64,000 bases of DNA from Stichopus chloronotus (taxonomy: Eukaryota; Echinodermata; Holothuroidea; Aspidochirotida; Stichopodidae). The notes below the pieces were generated by a model that did no database searches, was not told where the DNA came from, and saw nothing but the letters and a program-made list of their open reading frames with translations. The position numbers and the translations under genes are program-made. The stretch spans positions 4,926,501 through 4,990,500 of the forward strand of contig CM037845.1 in the NCBI GenBank assembly GCA_021234535.1, read 5' to 3'. Positions 47,085 to 58,193 of the stretch are shown here, piece by piece. The stretch's first letter is position 1. Each line of letters begins with the position of its first letter.

Positions 47085-47735
47085 AAAGTGTCCACGTCAT
47101 AACAATTTTTGGGGTTAAGTCTTATGTCAGCATACAAGTCGTTATACATGTATAGGCTGGAAGTCATGTTGTCACTGTATCAGATGATTTTCTTTTCAAC
47201 TTCAAATTATTCAGTGTGATAGACGAGTCAAATCTCAGTCATATAACTGGCGTTACAAGTCAACTCACATGTATTTTAACAGGTTAGTTAGTCAGTTTGT
47301 CCTGGAATCAGTTTTAATCATGATTCTTCTTATCATGCATGAAAGTCAAGTCAAACTGCTTCTAGTCACAAAAGACAAATCAAACCTCAGTCGTGCTATT
47401 GGACTCGTAGTGGTCAGTGGAACTTTTCTCTGGTTTCTTCCCAATTTCGCAAGTCTCCCTCTCGGACACAGACCAAGTAGAAACTTTCGATCCGGTTAGA
47501 ATTCTGAGTAAAGTCAAACTTTCCAAGTTACGAGTCAGTCTTTTCAGTCCCCCCCCCCCCCCCCATGTCCCCTGTTTCTGTTTCCCCGTCCTTGTTTCTA
47601 GCTTGTAAATTCTAAGTCATCTCTACCTAAGCAACATATGCTATCTTAAACGACGAGTAGCAAATCTGAGTCAAATTCCAAGTCACACTGCCACAAGTCA
47701 CTAGTTTCTAATTCTCTGAAGTCAAAAGTCAGGTC
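47085..47735. repeat. AAGTC/GAGTC-rich degenerate array
   Basis: Words such as CAAGTCAAGTC, ACAAGTCAAC, GAAAGTCAAGTC, ACGAGTCAGTC and CAAGTCACTAG recur at short irregular spacing, with other sequence between them. It looks like a decayed short tandem repeat. Confidence 0.5.
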
Positions 47736-50158
47736 ACGACCGTTTATCCTCCTATCAACAGTCTTCATAAAACAAAATGCTGATCCTAATCTCATCGCAG
47801 ACGCTTGTAACCAGCATAGTCTTACGGGAGAGGGAGTGGTGGGGGATTGCAAGTCCGAAAAAAAATGTTATTGGGGAACAGAAAAATGGATATTGTTCCG
47901 CTAGATAATCTGAATTAAAAGTACCGAGTATACTGGGCAAATTAATTGAGATAAGAATTCAGACTCACTCAAATGTGAAAGTAGTAATTTAAAACCACTG
48001 TGACGATCCAACTTTTAACTCCGCAATGTTGGAATTTACGTATTTTTCTTTTCGGGCAAAAGTTATTTAGCGCCCTCAAACCAAAGTGTCAGCGTCACGG
48101 GTTTACGTGTAATTCTGGTTTTCCTTTAGTCGCCTTAAAGTCTCCAATTTCTAGGTTTAACTGACCGTTACCGACCTAGTTTTTCCCAAACCTTTGCAGG
48201 CGGCAGTAAACACTACACGTTTTGCCGGAGACAAAGACAGAATAAAGAATAAAGTTGACTATGTAGCGACGTGATATGTCTTTTTTTTTCTCTTGTCTGT
48301 TCTATGGGGAACATATTTCCTACCCACTCAGAATGACTGGGTGAATAATCGAAATGACTTTGACGCATCTGTATGATGTTTCGAGACACAACCAACTTGT
48401 TCGCAAAGTGTTTGATATGCATCAAAATTTCATGAAATTCTTCTTTTGGAGTTTTCTTTATTTATTCATTTGATGAACCCTAAAGGACTTGATATGATCT
48501 TCAACGTAAATGTCAAACGCGAGTTCTGTCGATTAACGCCGCCTGAAGAACTTCCAATCAACTTGTGGCTTAAAACCTTGGCAGGGTTCGGTACTCTTAA
48601 AGGAGGATTTGGTCGCTTTCTTCGTTCTTTTTCTAAAAAGCAATGAATTTTATTCTGAGTTTTTTTCTTTTTTTTGGAACCAAGTATTCACATACACTAG
48701 TTCCATTATACAAAATTTAAATTACACAGCACTCTTCCCTTTACGCAAAGTTGTTTTCATCGTGATTCATATTCCTAACAAAAACGAAATATTTTCCAGA
48801 AACTAGTTACGAAATTAGAATTTATAAGTAAAAAAAAGGGGGAGGGAGACCTTGAGACCGTACCATTCTACGCGTGCGTTTGTGTGTGTGTGTGTGTGTG
48901 TAGTGTGTGTGTCGTGTGTGTGTGTGCTGGGGGATATCCATTGGCAAATTGTTCTCGGGGATTATCGCAAATGTTAGTAACACGGTATCAAGCGAAAACC
49001 AAAATATGGAACCGTTTTTTTATTTTTTGCTTTTTTTAAAATTTTTCTCAACCTTTTCTTTCCCAACAAACTACCCTTTAATGGAATCAGCATGAGCACT
49101 GAAAATAGATAAACTTTATAAAACGGAACCCGCAGACCAAGGTGCAGTTATATTATATATTCTTTTTTTTTTATATATATCTTATATTTTCTTTAATGTT
49201 TTTGTTTTTATTATCTCGTCTTTTGCATTACAGTGTTGGCTTTATATGAAGTAGTTTGTGATATCTTCCGAACGTTTATCAAAGGTGTCGAGTTTGAGTC
49301 TGACGTATTTGGTAGGAATTTTATTGTTAGATGCAACATACAAAAGGACACTGTTTCTCTTATTGCGTGCGGTTTAATAATCCAAACTCTAATCCCGTTA
49401 AACAAAGAAAGAGAAAGACAAGAAACGAAGAGGAGTTTGGCTTTAAAACTGTAGTAGCCAGACCAAACCCCTTTCTTACGACCTATCAATGTTCCCCCCC
49501 CCCCCAAAAAAAAACAAAAACGAAATGACAACTTATTGTTGCGGTATAAGCTGCTTACTTTCTTTGTCGAATTTAACCAAGAAAAATTGTTTGGACTATC
49601 ATCTAAATTTATTGATATCCCTTCAAGCTGCCTTCAGAAACCTCTTTGCAAACGTAGGCCTATTTGGTCAGACTAAAAGGGGGTAACCATCCCAAGAAAA
49701 GATCATTTTAAATCACTTCAGCGTCTTCACTGAATATCTAATTAATCCTACTGTGTCCCTTCCAGTAGTATCTCTACTACTGTTTTGTTCTATATATTAC
49801 CGAAGCTTAATGTGTGCAACCAAGTGAAGAGCATTCACCAAGTTAAGAAAAACGTTGACAATATTGAGGGAATTAAATAGTACATTAGCCTAGCCGTTTA
49901 CAGAGATACAAATAAAGCCACATCATTAATCTAAAATGGTTCATTTTATGAGCGAATAAAGTACTTAATAGGCGCACTTTACAGAACATAGCATTTCCTA
50001 CAAATGTAGTACAAAAATAAACGTGCGATAAAAAGTCTCAGATATTGAAATTTGCCCCAGAAATGACAATTTATCGCCAGGATGTCCATTTCTATTTAAA
50101 TAGTTCAAAGGGGCTAAAATCAGTTAGTCGGTAATGAGATGAATTTCAAACCAAGGGT
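47736..50158. other. Non-coding region with microsatellites
   Basis: It contains a GT run (about 48879-48930), AT/T-rich stretches near 49150-49200 and a C/A homopolymer at about 49494-49514. No supported gene or RNA was seen. Confidence 0.5.
48879..48930 (+). repeat. (GT)n microsatellite
   Basis: An interrupted run of TG dinucleotides. Confidence 0.9.
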
Positions 50159-50166
50159 CTCCCTAG

Positions 50167-50395
50167 CAGTGACTTAGCCAGGATTTTTTGAGCGGGGGGG
50201 GGGGGGGCACTGGTGGGGCACAGACCTTTCCTGGTGGGGCACAAGTTTTGTCTATATATATATATTTTGACTTAATAAATTGACCGCAAGATAAAACTGC
50301 ACATTTCAAAATTTTTCATGGGGGGGCACCTGGGGTGGCACAGCTTTGTCATGGGGGGACGTGCCCCTCTCCCCCCCCCCATGGCTACGCCCCTG
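50167..50395. mobile_element. Non-autonomous hAT element with perfect 8-bp target duplication
   Basis: The left end is CAGTGACTTAGCCAGGAT and the right end on the other strand is CAGGGGCGTAGCCATGG. The element is flanked by identical CTCCCTAG at 50159-50166 and 50396-50403. Terminal CAGNGRCKTAGCCA and 8-bp duplications are hallmarks of hAT elements. The interior is G-run and GGGGCAC-rich, with no transposase. Confidence 0.9.
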
Positions 50396-50403
50396 CTCCC
50401 TAG

Positions 50404-52600
50404 AGAAGGAGGATGAGTGAGGAGAAGGAGAAGAAGAGCGGAGTTGTTGACACTTTAGACTCGTACACGATGAGTCCTACATCCCGCTGTATGGGCGCTT
50501 AATGCCTATTTACATGGCCACGTAACCATAACCTACACTCATATCCTAAACCTACCTTTCACTTAAAGCCTTGTGACTGGCGACGCGACTAACATTTTTG
50601 AGTAAAAACTAACTCTCACAGTCTATAGGAACACTTTCAGGTAGACAACCGGCACAACGTAAAAGTGATCCATATCCAACTGTCGACTTCTTCAGTAGTT
50701 CAAGAGTTATTCCTTGCAACGTTAAAAAGAGAACAGTAATCTAAACGATGAGAAATAAGTATGACTAAACCGGGTATTTTTTACAACCAAAAAAAGGAGC
50801 AAATACTGGTAATAGCGAAGGCGCTGCAAGGCTGTAATGATGAGGGTGTGTTTCTGTGTAGTGTGTGTGTGTGGGGGGGGGGGGGGAGTTATAATTGCCA
50901 TGCGTCTATGATAGGACTTTTACTACGGATCAGAGCCATCTTTATCAAGATATTATTTTATGCAAGTCTGTATTCAAATGAATTATCTTAGTATACTATC
51001 TAAAAGAGCGCCACCACACTGAGGTGAGCGCAAATGAAGTTGCCCTAAAACGTCCTGAAACAGCATTTCCGAGACCAGTTAAATTGAACCTCCCTACCTC
51101 TGCATTTAATCTGCTTGTTTGAATCTCATCCCAGTCCCTAAATGTCTTTTACATAGGTTTGCAAGTAAATTTATTTTTGTAGTCAAAATATGATTCAAAA
51201 GGCAAGCGCCCCTTGCGTATTCCCCCTCCCCCAGTATTGGACGTCTCCCGGTTATAAAAACTTTCATTCTTATTTCAGGAATATACGATTTCCACTTTAG
51301 CGGGTTAGAGTTGCACGTTGTTCCCTTTGTCTGCGAAGAATCACTCTAAACTTTATTTTCAAAACAGCTGTTCAAGACCATCCATCACTGTTTTAATGTG
51401 TGCGCAACATTTTACGCGTTTCTTACACATTGCAATGACCATCCTTGGCAAGATGTATGCCATGACCAAGCATTGCAAGAAGTCACATCTAATCACACGT
51501 ACAATTACTACCGGACGCAACAGAGTGTAAAGATCTGTTAAAAACCATGAGCTGGACGATTGTACCCATAAAACATTCAGTATAAACATTCCTTATTCCT
51601 CCTTTAAACCATTGACCGTGTGGACATGGCCGCATGGAATTTGTTTCCGTTGAATGTCTTAGTGAGATAGCATTTATACATTTACAGGCTATGTGCTATG
51701 AGCCTCGTCATGACAATGTGCTCAAGTGGAGTTTACTTCATATGGTGAATGTATGTGTATAAACTACAGTATATGTATGCTACATGTAACACAAGAGACT
51801 ATGTGTTAGTACTTACTACATATTTCTGGGAAATAGTTGTACTTTTTCCTGCCCGCAAATATTTTGTTCACATATATGTTCAGATATTTTAATAGATTAT
51901 TGTTTGCATTTACTTCCTCACCCCCCCCCCCCTTTTAATAATTATAAGGTACATAAAACAATTACTACATTCCCCTGGCCTGTTTATCGTTCCCCTTATA
52001 GGTAAGTGCTTCTGTCCATAACATCATCAGTCCAAACTCATGGAGGCAACATGTGCATTGTAAAATAAGTGTTTTATCTGTGATCTTCACATTTGCATCC
52101 ATTTTAAGGCGTATGGTCAGTACCACCATGGAGGTAACTAAATTACATTTGGAGACCAGCAGTTATTTTATTTAATTTCTTCAATTTGTTTTTGGAGCCC
52201 GCGGCTTGGTTCTGGCTTTGAGCCCATAGTTAAGTTACGTGTTTCTATATAACATGCAGGGGTAGCACTTTCATTATCGAACAGTTGATGTAAATTAGTT
52301 ACCTGATGCTCTCCGTGCGTGAGTGTACCTTGAAGTTGTATACCGGTAGGCTATTAGCAAACATGTGTTAATGTAATAGCATAGGTTCAGTGGATGCAAT
52401 CATTCCCTTTCTATAGTTTGGGAATTAATTGAATTCTGTCTTCCCCTTTGTATTATGGCATACATATTGGCAGCATAATAAATTATTCATTATTAGGTCC
52501 TAAACGCATAAAGCAACTTTCGCCTGCGTTTTGGCATTTGAGCTACATCTTGAGTCTAATTTTTCGCACACCCATGCGTTCACGTATATAGGAGTACATT
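50404..52600. other. Non-coding region, no gene seen
   Basis: Short unsupported frames only. G- and C-homopolymers occur near 50870-50890 and 51920-51933. Confidence 0.5.
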
Positions 52601-52630
52601 TCAAATAGCCTCACGCTCCATCACACGGAA

Positions 52631-52638
52631 TGACGTCA
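52631..52638. promoter_or_regulatory. TGACGTCA octamer (CRE-like) 1
   Basis: Perfect palindromic CREB/ATF site, first of five between here and 57840. Confidence 0.4.
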
Positions 52639-53588
52639 CGTACTTTGCGCGATGTGAAGTAAGGACAGGTTTGTTCTCACGGGATTAAAGCGAGTTTATT
52701 CAAGACCCCTTCAGGTGGAAATTAATTTCGCCTGTGTCATGAATTGACGGTAGATGGCGTTGAAATTTGACGGCCATCACCTTTCCGAAGCCATATAGTT
52801 GGTGTTTTGGTTTTGATGGTTGGGAATGTGGAAGAGTGAGGGGGGTTGGGGTGAGTTTAGGGGGTTGTGTGAAGTCCATAACCCTCACTGGATGAGTCGG
52901 AAATATTATTCAAAGGTTCTCACCTACAACCGGTAGGCTGTGGGGAGATAAAAAGTAATGTAATTCGGCACGTACCATCGGCAATTTTTTTCTCTCTTTT
53001 TTTTCAGTTCCGTTTTTTAGTATTGACGGAATATGAAAAAAGATTGGTAGCGTGTCTTAAAATGCAAATACACCAAAACCTGATCTGATGGTGTGTCTCT
53101 CTTTTCTTTTAGCTTCAGGAACCCAAATTTCGTTTTCTCGTCGCTGGAGGAAATGATCTGTGAGGGGGTCTAAAGATTATGTCTAAACTTAGGAATGAGA
53201 AGCTCAGCTGGAGACTGAGGGTCCCTAAAATTCAAGATTCTTAAAAGACTTTTGAACGATTTGGAAAATTAATTTGAATCGGTGGTCGTTTTTTTTTTAT
53301 TTCTTTATAGTCTGACACACCAGTCAAATGTTCTGGCTACTGTCAGTGCAATTCTGATTTCTTGTCTTACCATGCCATTGTGTAACTCTGACCTCCACAG
53401 TGTCATCGTTTTTCTTCTTTCTTTGTGCGTCTTTCTATGCGCTTCAGATTTAATTGCAACCTTCTTACTCAACATTTATATCAAATAACACGCCTGTTTT
53501 CTGTGTGTAATTGTACTAAACTATGTGAGTAACAGTGCAGTTTCTTGTGTAATTCTACGCATAGCCTACAAACTTGAAGCTACAGAGG

Positions 53589-53594
<6 letters not shown>

Positions 53595-53629
<35 letters not shown>

Positions 53630-53651
53630 CGGTGTGTGTGTGTGTGTGTGT
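53595..53651 (+). repeat. (TG)n microsatellite followed by a G run
   Basis: TG dinucleotides interrupted once by ACGG, followed by a run of G. Confidence 0.9.
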
Positions 53652-54811
53652 GGGGGGGGGGGGTGGGGATTGGTTGAACAATGAATCGTTCCTGCTACAA
53701 GACCAATCAAAGTAAAATTCCTCTCTCGATTGTGACAGTTTTTCGTCATTAGAACTACTTTTGACAGGTTACACTTTTAATTAGGATTTTTTTCCCTGAG
53801 CTTGTCTTGTTCAAGTTATCGGCCAACAAGGCAAGAGATTTTTTGAAAATCAAAATGGCGGTTCCATTTAGATTGGTTAAATATCGTTATATGATTTTAA
53901 GTCTATTCACTCCGAAAATGATTGCATGTACTACCTACCTACATGCAGACACCTATAGGCTACTACCAAATTATTTTCTTCAGTTTTGAACTTGAGTCAA
54001 AAAAAAAAAATCCGTTTTCTAATTTATTTATCGATTATTTACAAGTGATGACATAAAAATGGGAACACATAATTATATGTCACTTTCTTCCAAATGGACC
54101 GAAGAGTACGCTCATGCAACTTTCCCTTCAATTTTAAAAGAGATCACGGATACGGTGAAAAAAGGGCCTCGGAAATAGTCTAACCTCCTATCCATCAGGG
54201 TTTGTGCTCGTGTAAAACGGCACAAAAACTGAAGTCTGTTAATGCCATTAAGGGGACATAAAGGTAAAGACTGAGGTACAAGTGGTGATTGCCTTATCGA
54301 ACAAAACTGTTCCCTGATAACACACTCTAGACCGTGGGGAAAGTACGATAGGGAAAAAGTCTCAATTTCGTCGCTAATTTTCGACCGGGGGATGAATCAC
54401 ACTAACGCGGCGAAGTTCGTCACTATTCTTTGCGTATATAGGCTTAAAGATTCCTAAATTTAGCCTCCTTTTAGGTAAACTTGATCCTTTTTATCTTTCA
54501 GTTCTGCTTTGCTTTGAATTATCAATCTTTAAAATACACTTTGTTTCCGATGTTATACTTGATGTCTGCCCTCCTGGAAATCGAGATATTTTCGAGGGGT
54601 ATTCTCATGTGGCTGGCCTCCTGGCCTCTTCTTTTACTATTATTTTACATGATGTTTTTATGCTTTGAATGTCAACATTTTCTTCATTTTGTTTCGGGGG
54701 TAAGTGTTTTTTTAATATTGATATATTTGCCATTTGGGGCCAATATGATACTTGTTATGAAAATGTTGCTCATATATGGTGCCCATGTCTGTCAAAATGC
54801 CCCCCAACACA

Positions 54812-54847
54812 CACACACACACCAACCCCCCCCCCCCCCAAAAAAAA
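54812..54847 (+). repeat. CA / poly-C / poly-A compound repeat
   Basis: A short CA run passes into C and then A homopolymers. Confidence 0.85.
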
Positions 54848-55990
54848 TTGGCCACTGAAAGACAGTATGACCAGTACACACAGACACACAAACATGCACA
54901 CAATTCCCGGAGCCTCAATGGGAATAGCAGAATAAAGTATTTAGTTACGTCTAAAAATTTAGATACTTTTAAAAATCATACTGTTTTGCGATTTTGCATA
55001 CTCAATCCACAAGTCTTCGTTTATGGCCTTTACTTAAGCTATAGAGATAATTGAAAATTGAAGTCGATTGCTCCTTTACGCTGAGATCTTTTGGAAGATC
55101 ATCATTTATTGCCCTTTGCGGCAGACCGACAGAAGAAAGATATTTAATTCTGATCTGGGTCTATAACTGAAAAATAGCATTAAAGAGAGATGTTAATACC
55201 TTGAAGATCTGCAGACAGTCGTTACAAAAATCTTGAAAACGTAGACGGTATGATACTATGATGTTGAGAGTAATAACTGTATAAAGTGAAGCAATATGTA
55301 ATACCATTTGTTTTTGTTCTGTGAGAATATTCCTTTTACACGGAGGAAACCGTGCACTTTAACGACAGAAGTAAAAAGTACGAGAGATTGATGAAAAGGA
55401 AAAATAATATAAGTGTAAAATTTGTTTCGAGGATATTGCCAGTTTTTTATTTCTATGAAAAATCTTTACTATGTAAAATCCTTTGCTTGATAAAAATGAT
55501 GTTTCTTTGTGTTATAATTTTATCTGGACAGTTCAAATCTACTGACTTGTATGCGAAAACCGTACAGTAAATCTCGTAAAACTTCACTTTTACTGCACTC
55601 TTGTATCACCTCCCCCCTCAAAAAAACAAAAACAACAAAAACAAAAGCAGATAATTCTATCGTTTGCAGTTTTCATATTGTAACATATCTGTAAGCTTGT
55701 TGTCTTATTGAAGTTTAGGTGTCATGCATTCTTAAACTTTGGAGCAGAAGAGGGGAGAGCAACTATATACATGATACTTTTGCTTGTAGTATTTTATAAG
55801 AAACACAATTGTCTTTACCTGAGACGGACAGAAAGGGTTTTACTATTGTCACCACAAATAAGGATTTGTTTTCTAATTGGTTTTGACCAATTAAAAAGTG
55901 AAAGAACTAAGTAACTTTGTGAAATTTACATCTTGTTCCAACGTTTGCCTTTGCGATGTTGAACTGTTACCCTGTCCTGGCCAACGTTAA

Positions 55991-56229
55991 GCAAACAGGT
56001 GTGACGTCACTGTCCGGTTATATTTGTGGTTTTTTTTTGTTTACTTTTCCACCAGATGATCGAGGTGCATAAAGTGACATGTTAATCACAACCCTTTATA
56101 AATCAAAAGTTTTCCATACATTCATTTCAAGACGAAAGCAATAAACTGGAAAAAACTAAATAAAGAGTAAACCGTATTTGTTGTTTGAGTTCAGCTATGA
56201 CGTCACATCATCACTGACACCTGTTTGCT
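55991..56229. repeat. Inverted pair of GCAAACAGGTGT ... TGACGTCA blocks
   Basis: GCAAACAGGTGTGACGTCAC (55991-56010) recurs in reverse at 56198-56228 as TGACGTCACAT, a short insert, then ACACCTGTTTGC. Each block combines a FOX-like GCAAACA, a CAGGTG E-box/AGGTGTGA T-box-like overlap and a CRE. It may be a pair of regulatory modules or the ends of an old foldback element. Confidence 0.55.
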
Positions 56230-56567
56230 ACAAGTAGGCCAAAGTTCTTAGTAGGTAATCAAATCAGTTAAACCATGTTAAAATTTTGTATAAACATGAG
56301 TGCATTGGCATTTGAGAGCAATTCATTTTTGGAAAGAATTTCTCTAAAATCATTTCCAAAAAGTAACATGTTGAAGCCAGTGGTAAATATCTTATTACAA
56401 TCATAAATTTAAAATATGTCACTTGTAACATCTTATCCTACCTGTAAAAGGTCAGTGGGAAATTTTCTAAGAAAAGTGAAACATGTATCTAAATCATCTA
56501 GGTTTTCTTTGAAGAATTATGCTCATTTCAATTTTTTCCACTCTAAAATTGCACTGCCATCTTGCGA

Positions 56568-56575
56568 TGACGTCA
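56568..56575. promoter_or_regulatory. TGACGTCA octamer (CRE-like) 4
   Basis: Perfect palindrome, part of the 52.6-57.8 kb cluster. Confidence 0.4.
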
Positions 56576-56955
56576 TACAATTGTACAAGCTTAATTGAAC
56601 CACTATTTCCCTCTTCTCTCTCTAATAAAACGGCTTACTTTTGGGCCAAGGTTAGCAATGCATAAAAGAGAAATTTGTGTAGTCATCTCTCTTTTTGTCA
56701 AGAAATTTCATTAAAGCGTACATGAAATATTAATTCCATGATTGTCTGCGCTGACTGACAGGGAGGGACACACGATCTGTCATGTTACACGGCCTCCTCA
56801 CTGTTCCAGAAATATGCCACACGACCGTTTGGATATGAAATTAATGCTCGCTTGTCTGCAGCCATAACGGAAGTGTCTTGATCCGACCGATCGGGATGAA
56901 TTTTAACTGTCCCACCGCTAACACCATATACCATTAAATGGGAATTGGATTGACG

Positions 56956-56992
56956 GTGGTGACAGCGTTCATAATAAAGACGTTGTCACCAC
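56956..56992. promoter_or_regulatory. Hairpin with MEIS-like arms and Hox/Cdx-like loop
   Basis: GTGGTGACAGCG pairs with CGTTGTCACCAC at 11 of 12 positions. The 13-nt loop holds CATAATAAA, which is TTTATTATG on the other strand, a posterior-Hox/Cdx-like site. TGACAG/TGTCA is the MEIS core. Function is inferred from motifs only. Confidence 0.35.
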
Positions 56993-57832
56993 TGCTGGGA
57001 ATAAAGGAAAAAAGATGAAAATGTCAATAGAAATGCCTGATAAATGTTTCGATGTATGATAGCTTGACACTTTGATCAAAACAAATGATTGTTGATAAAA
57101 ATTATATATGAAGAGGAAAGTAAGACACTGTCACTTCAATTTTATCTTTTCTGTCCAGGAATTGCTCTTTTTCATTGGTTTAGCAGACTCTTTTTTACTT
57201 TTCTTTTTTATCTGTCAACATGTAAGATAACCATAACCATACCAAATGAATTTATTTTCATGCTTACAGAACCTTTGATAATTTATCATTTTCCCCTCTT
57301 GCAGTCTCTAAAGGTCGCTAATTCACAAGAGCCTTTGTTTTGTATTTTTTAGTTTCCTGAACGTACCAAAATTATACATGGAAAAATATTTGAATGAATG
57401 GATGAAAATATAATTTTGCGACAGTGCAAGAGTAAATTGTACTTATTTATTTTTTCAATCCTGTTTTGATTGTTTGGTGTGTATATGTATTTTTTATTTT
57501 CTTCTTTTCTGTGTACGGTCTTTGTATTATCTTGGGCACATGCATCGTATATGAAGTACCATTTAAACATGGTTGGACCACACCACACATATATGTGTGA
57601 CAGTCCCACTATTTTGACAACACAGTCCAGATTGCAACATAACCGGGTCAGTGCCCTCAGTGTCACAAGCAAGACATAATTCATCAATATTCATTCACAA
57701 CGTAAGCTGGAATGTAGCTTTATATCACTTTCATTTTTCTGATGACATTATATATCATTAGGTTAAATCATGGAATGTATAGATTTTCAATACTTTGAAA
57801 TAGATTTATTGCTAACTTGATCTACGAAATGT

Positions 57833-57840
57833 TGACGTCA
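57833..57840. promoter_or_regulatory. TGACGTCA octamer (CRE-like) 5
   Basis: Perfect palindrome, last of the cluster. Confidence 0.4.
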
Positions 57841-57950
57841 TCTCAGGATTTGACTTGAGGGATCTTTTCATCATTGGACCTATAGCATACTGTAAAGGTA
57901 ATATATCGCGTGATAAATGTGGTGCTCCTCTTAAGTATGTCTGTCTTGTG

Positions 57951-58193
57951 CACTCACAAAACGTAATGGTAAAATAAGAACTCCATAACTTTTAGGTAAA
58001 ATTTTACACACAGTTAATGTAGGTCTTACATTGTGTATTTAACAATTTTACTAAAATGTAGTAAAATTTACCAAAATTACGTAGAATTTACATATACTGT
58101 TTACATTAATTATATGTAAAATTTATGGAGTTCTTATTTTACATAATTAGGGTAAACAGTGTTTATGTATTTTACCGTTACATTTTGTGAGTG
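57951..58193. mobile_element. Foldback/MITE element with ~25-bp terminal inverted repeats
   Basis: The left end is CACTCACAAAACGTAATGG then TAAAATA. The right end read in reverse is CACTCACAAAATGTAACGG then TAAAATA. A second inner pair, TAAAATAAGAACTCCATAA, also matches in reverse near 58123-58142. The interior is rich in GTAAAATTTAC-like palindromes. No target duplication is clear. Confidence 0.8.

Larger units (their letters stand above)
52639..55990. other. Non-coding region, no gene seen
   Basis: It contains a (TG)n run (53595-53651) and a CA/C/A compound repeat (about 54812-54847). I found no supported gene. Confidence 0.5.

Noticed and set aside
53595..53651. Array-like TG repeat as a possible CRISPR
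   Set aside because: Dinucleotide microsatellite in a eukaryote; there are no spacers.
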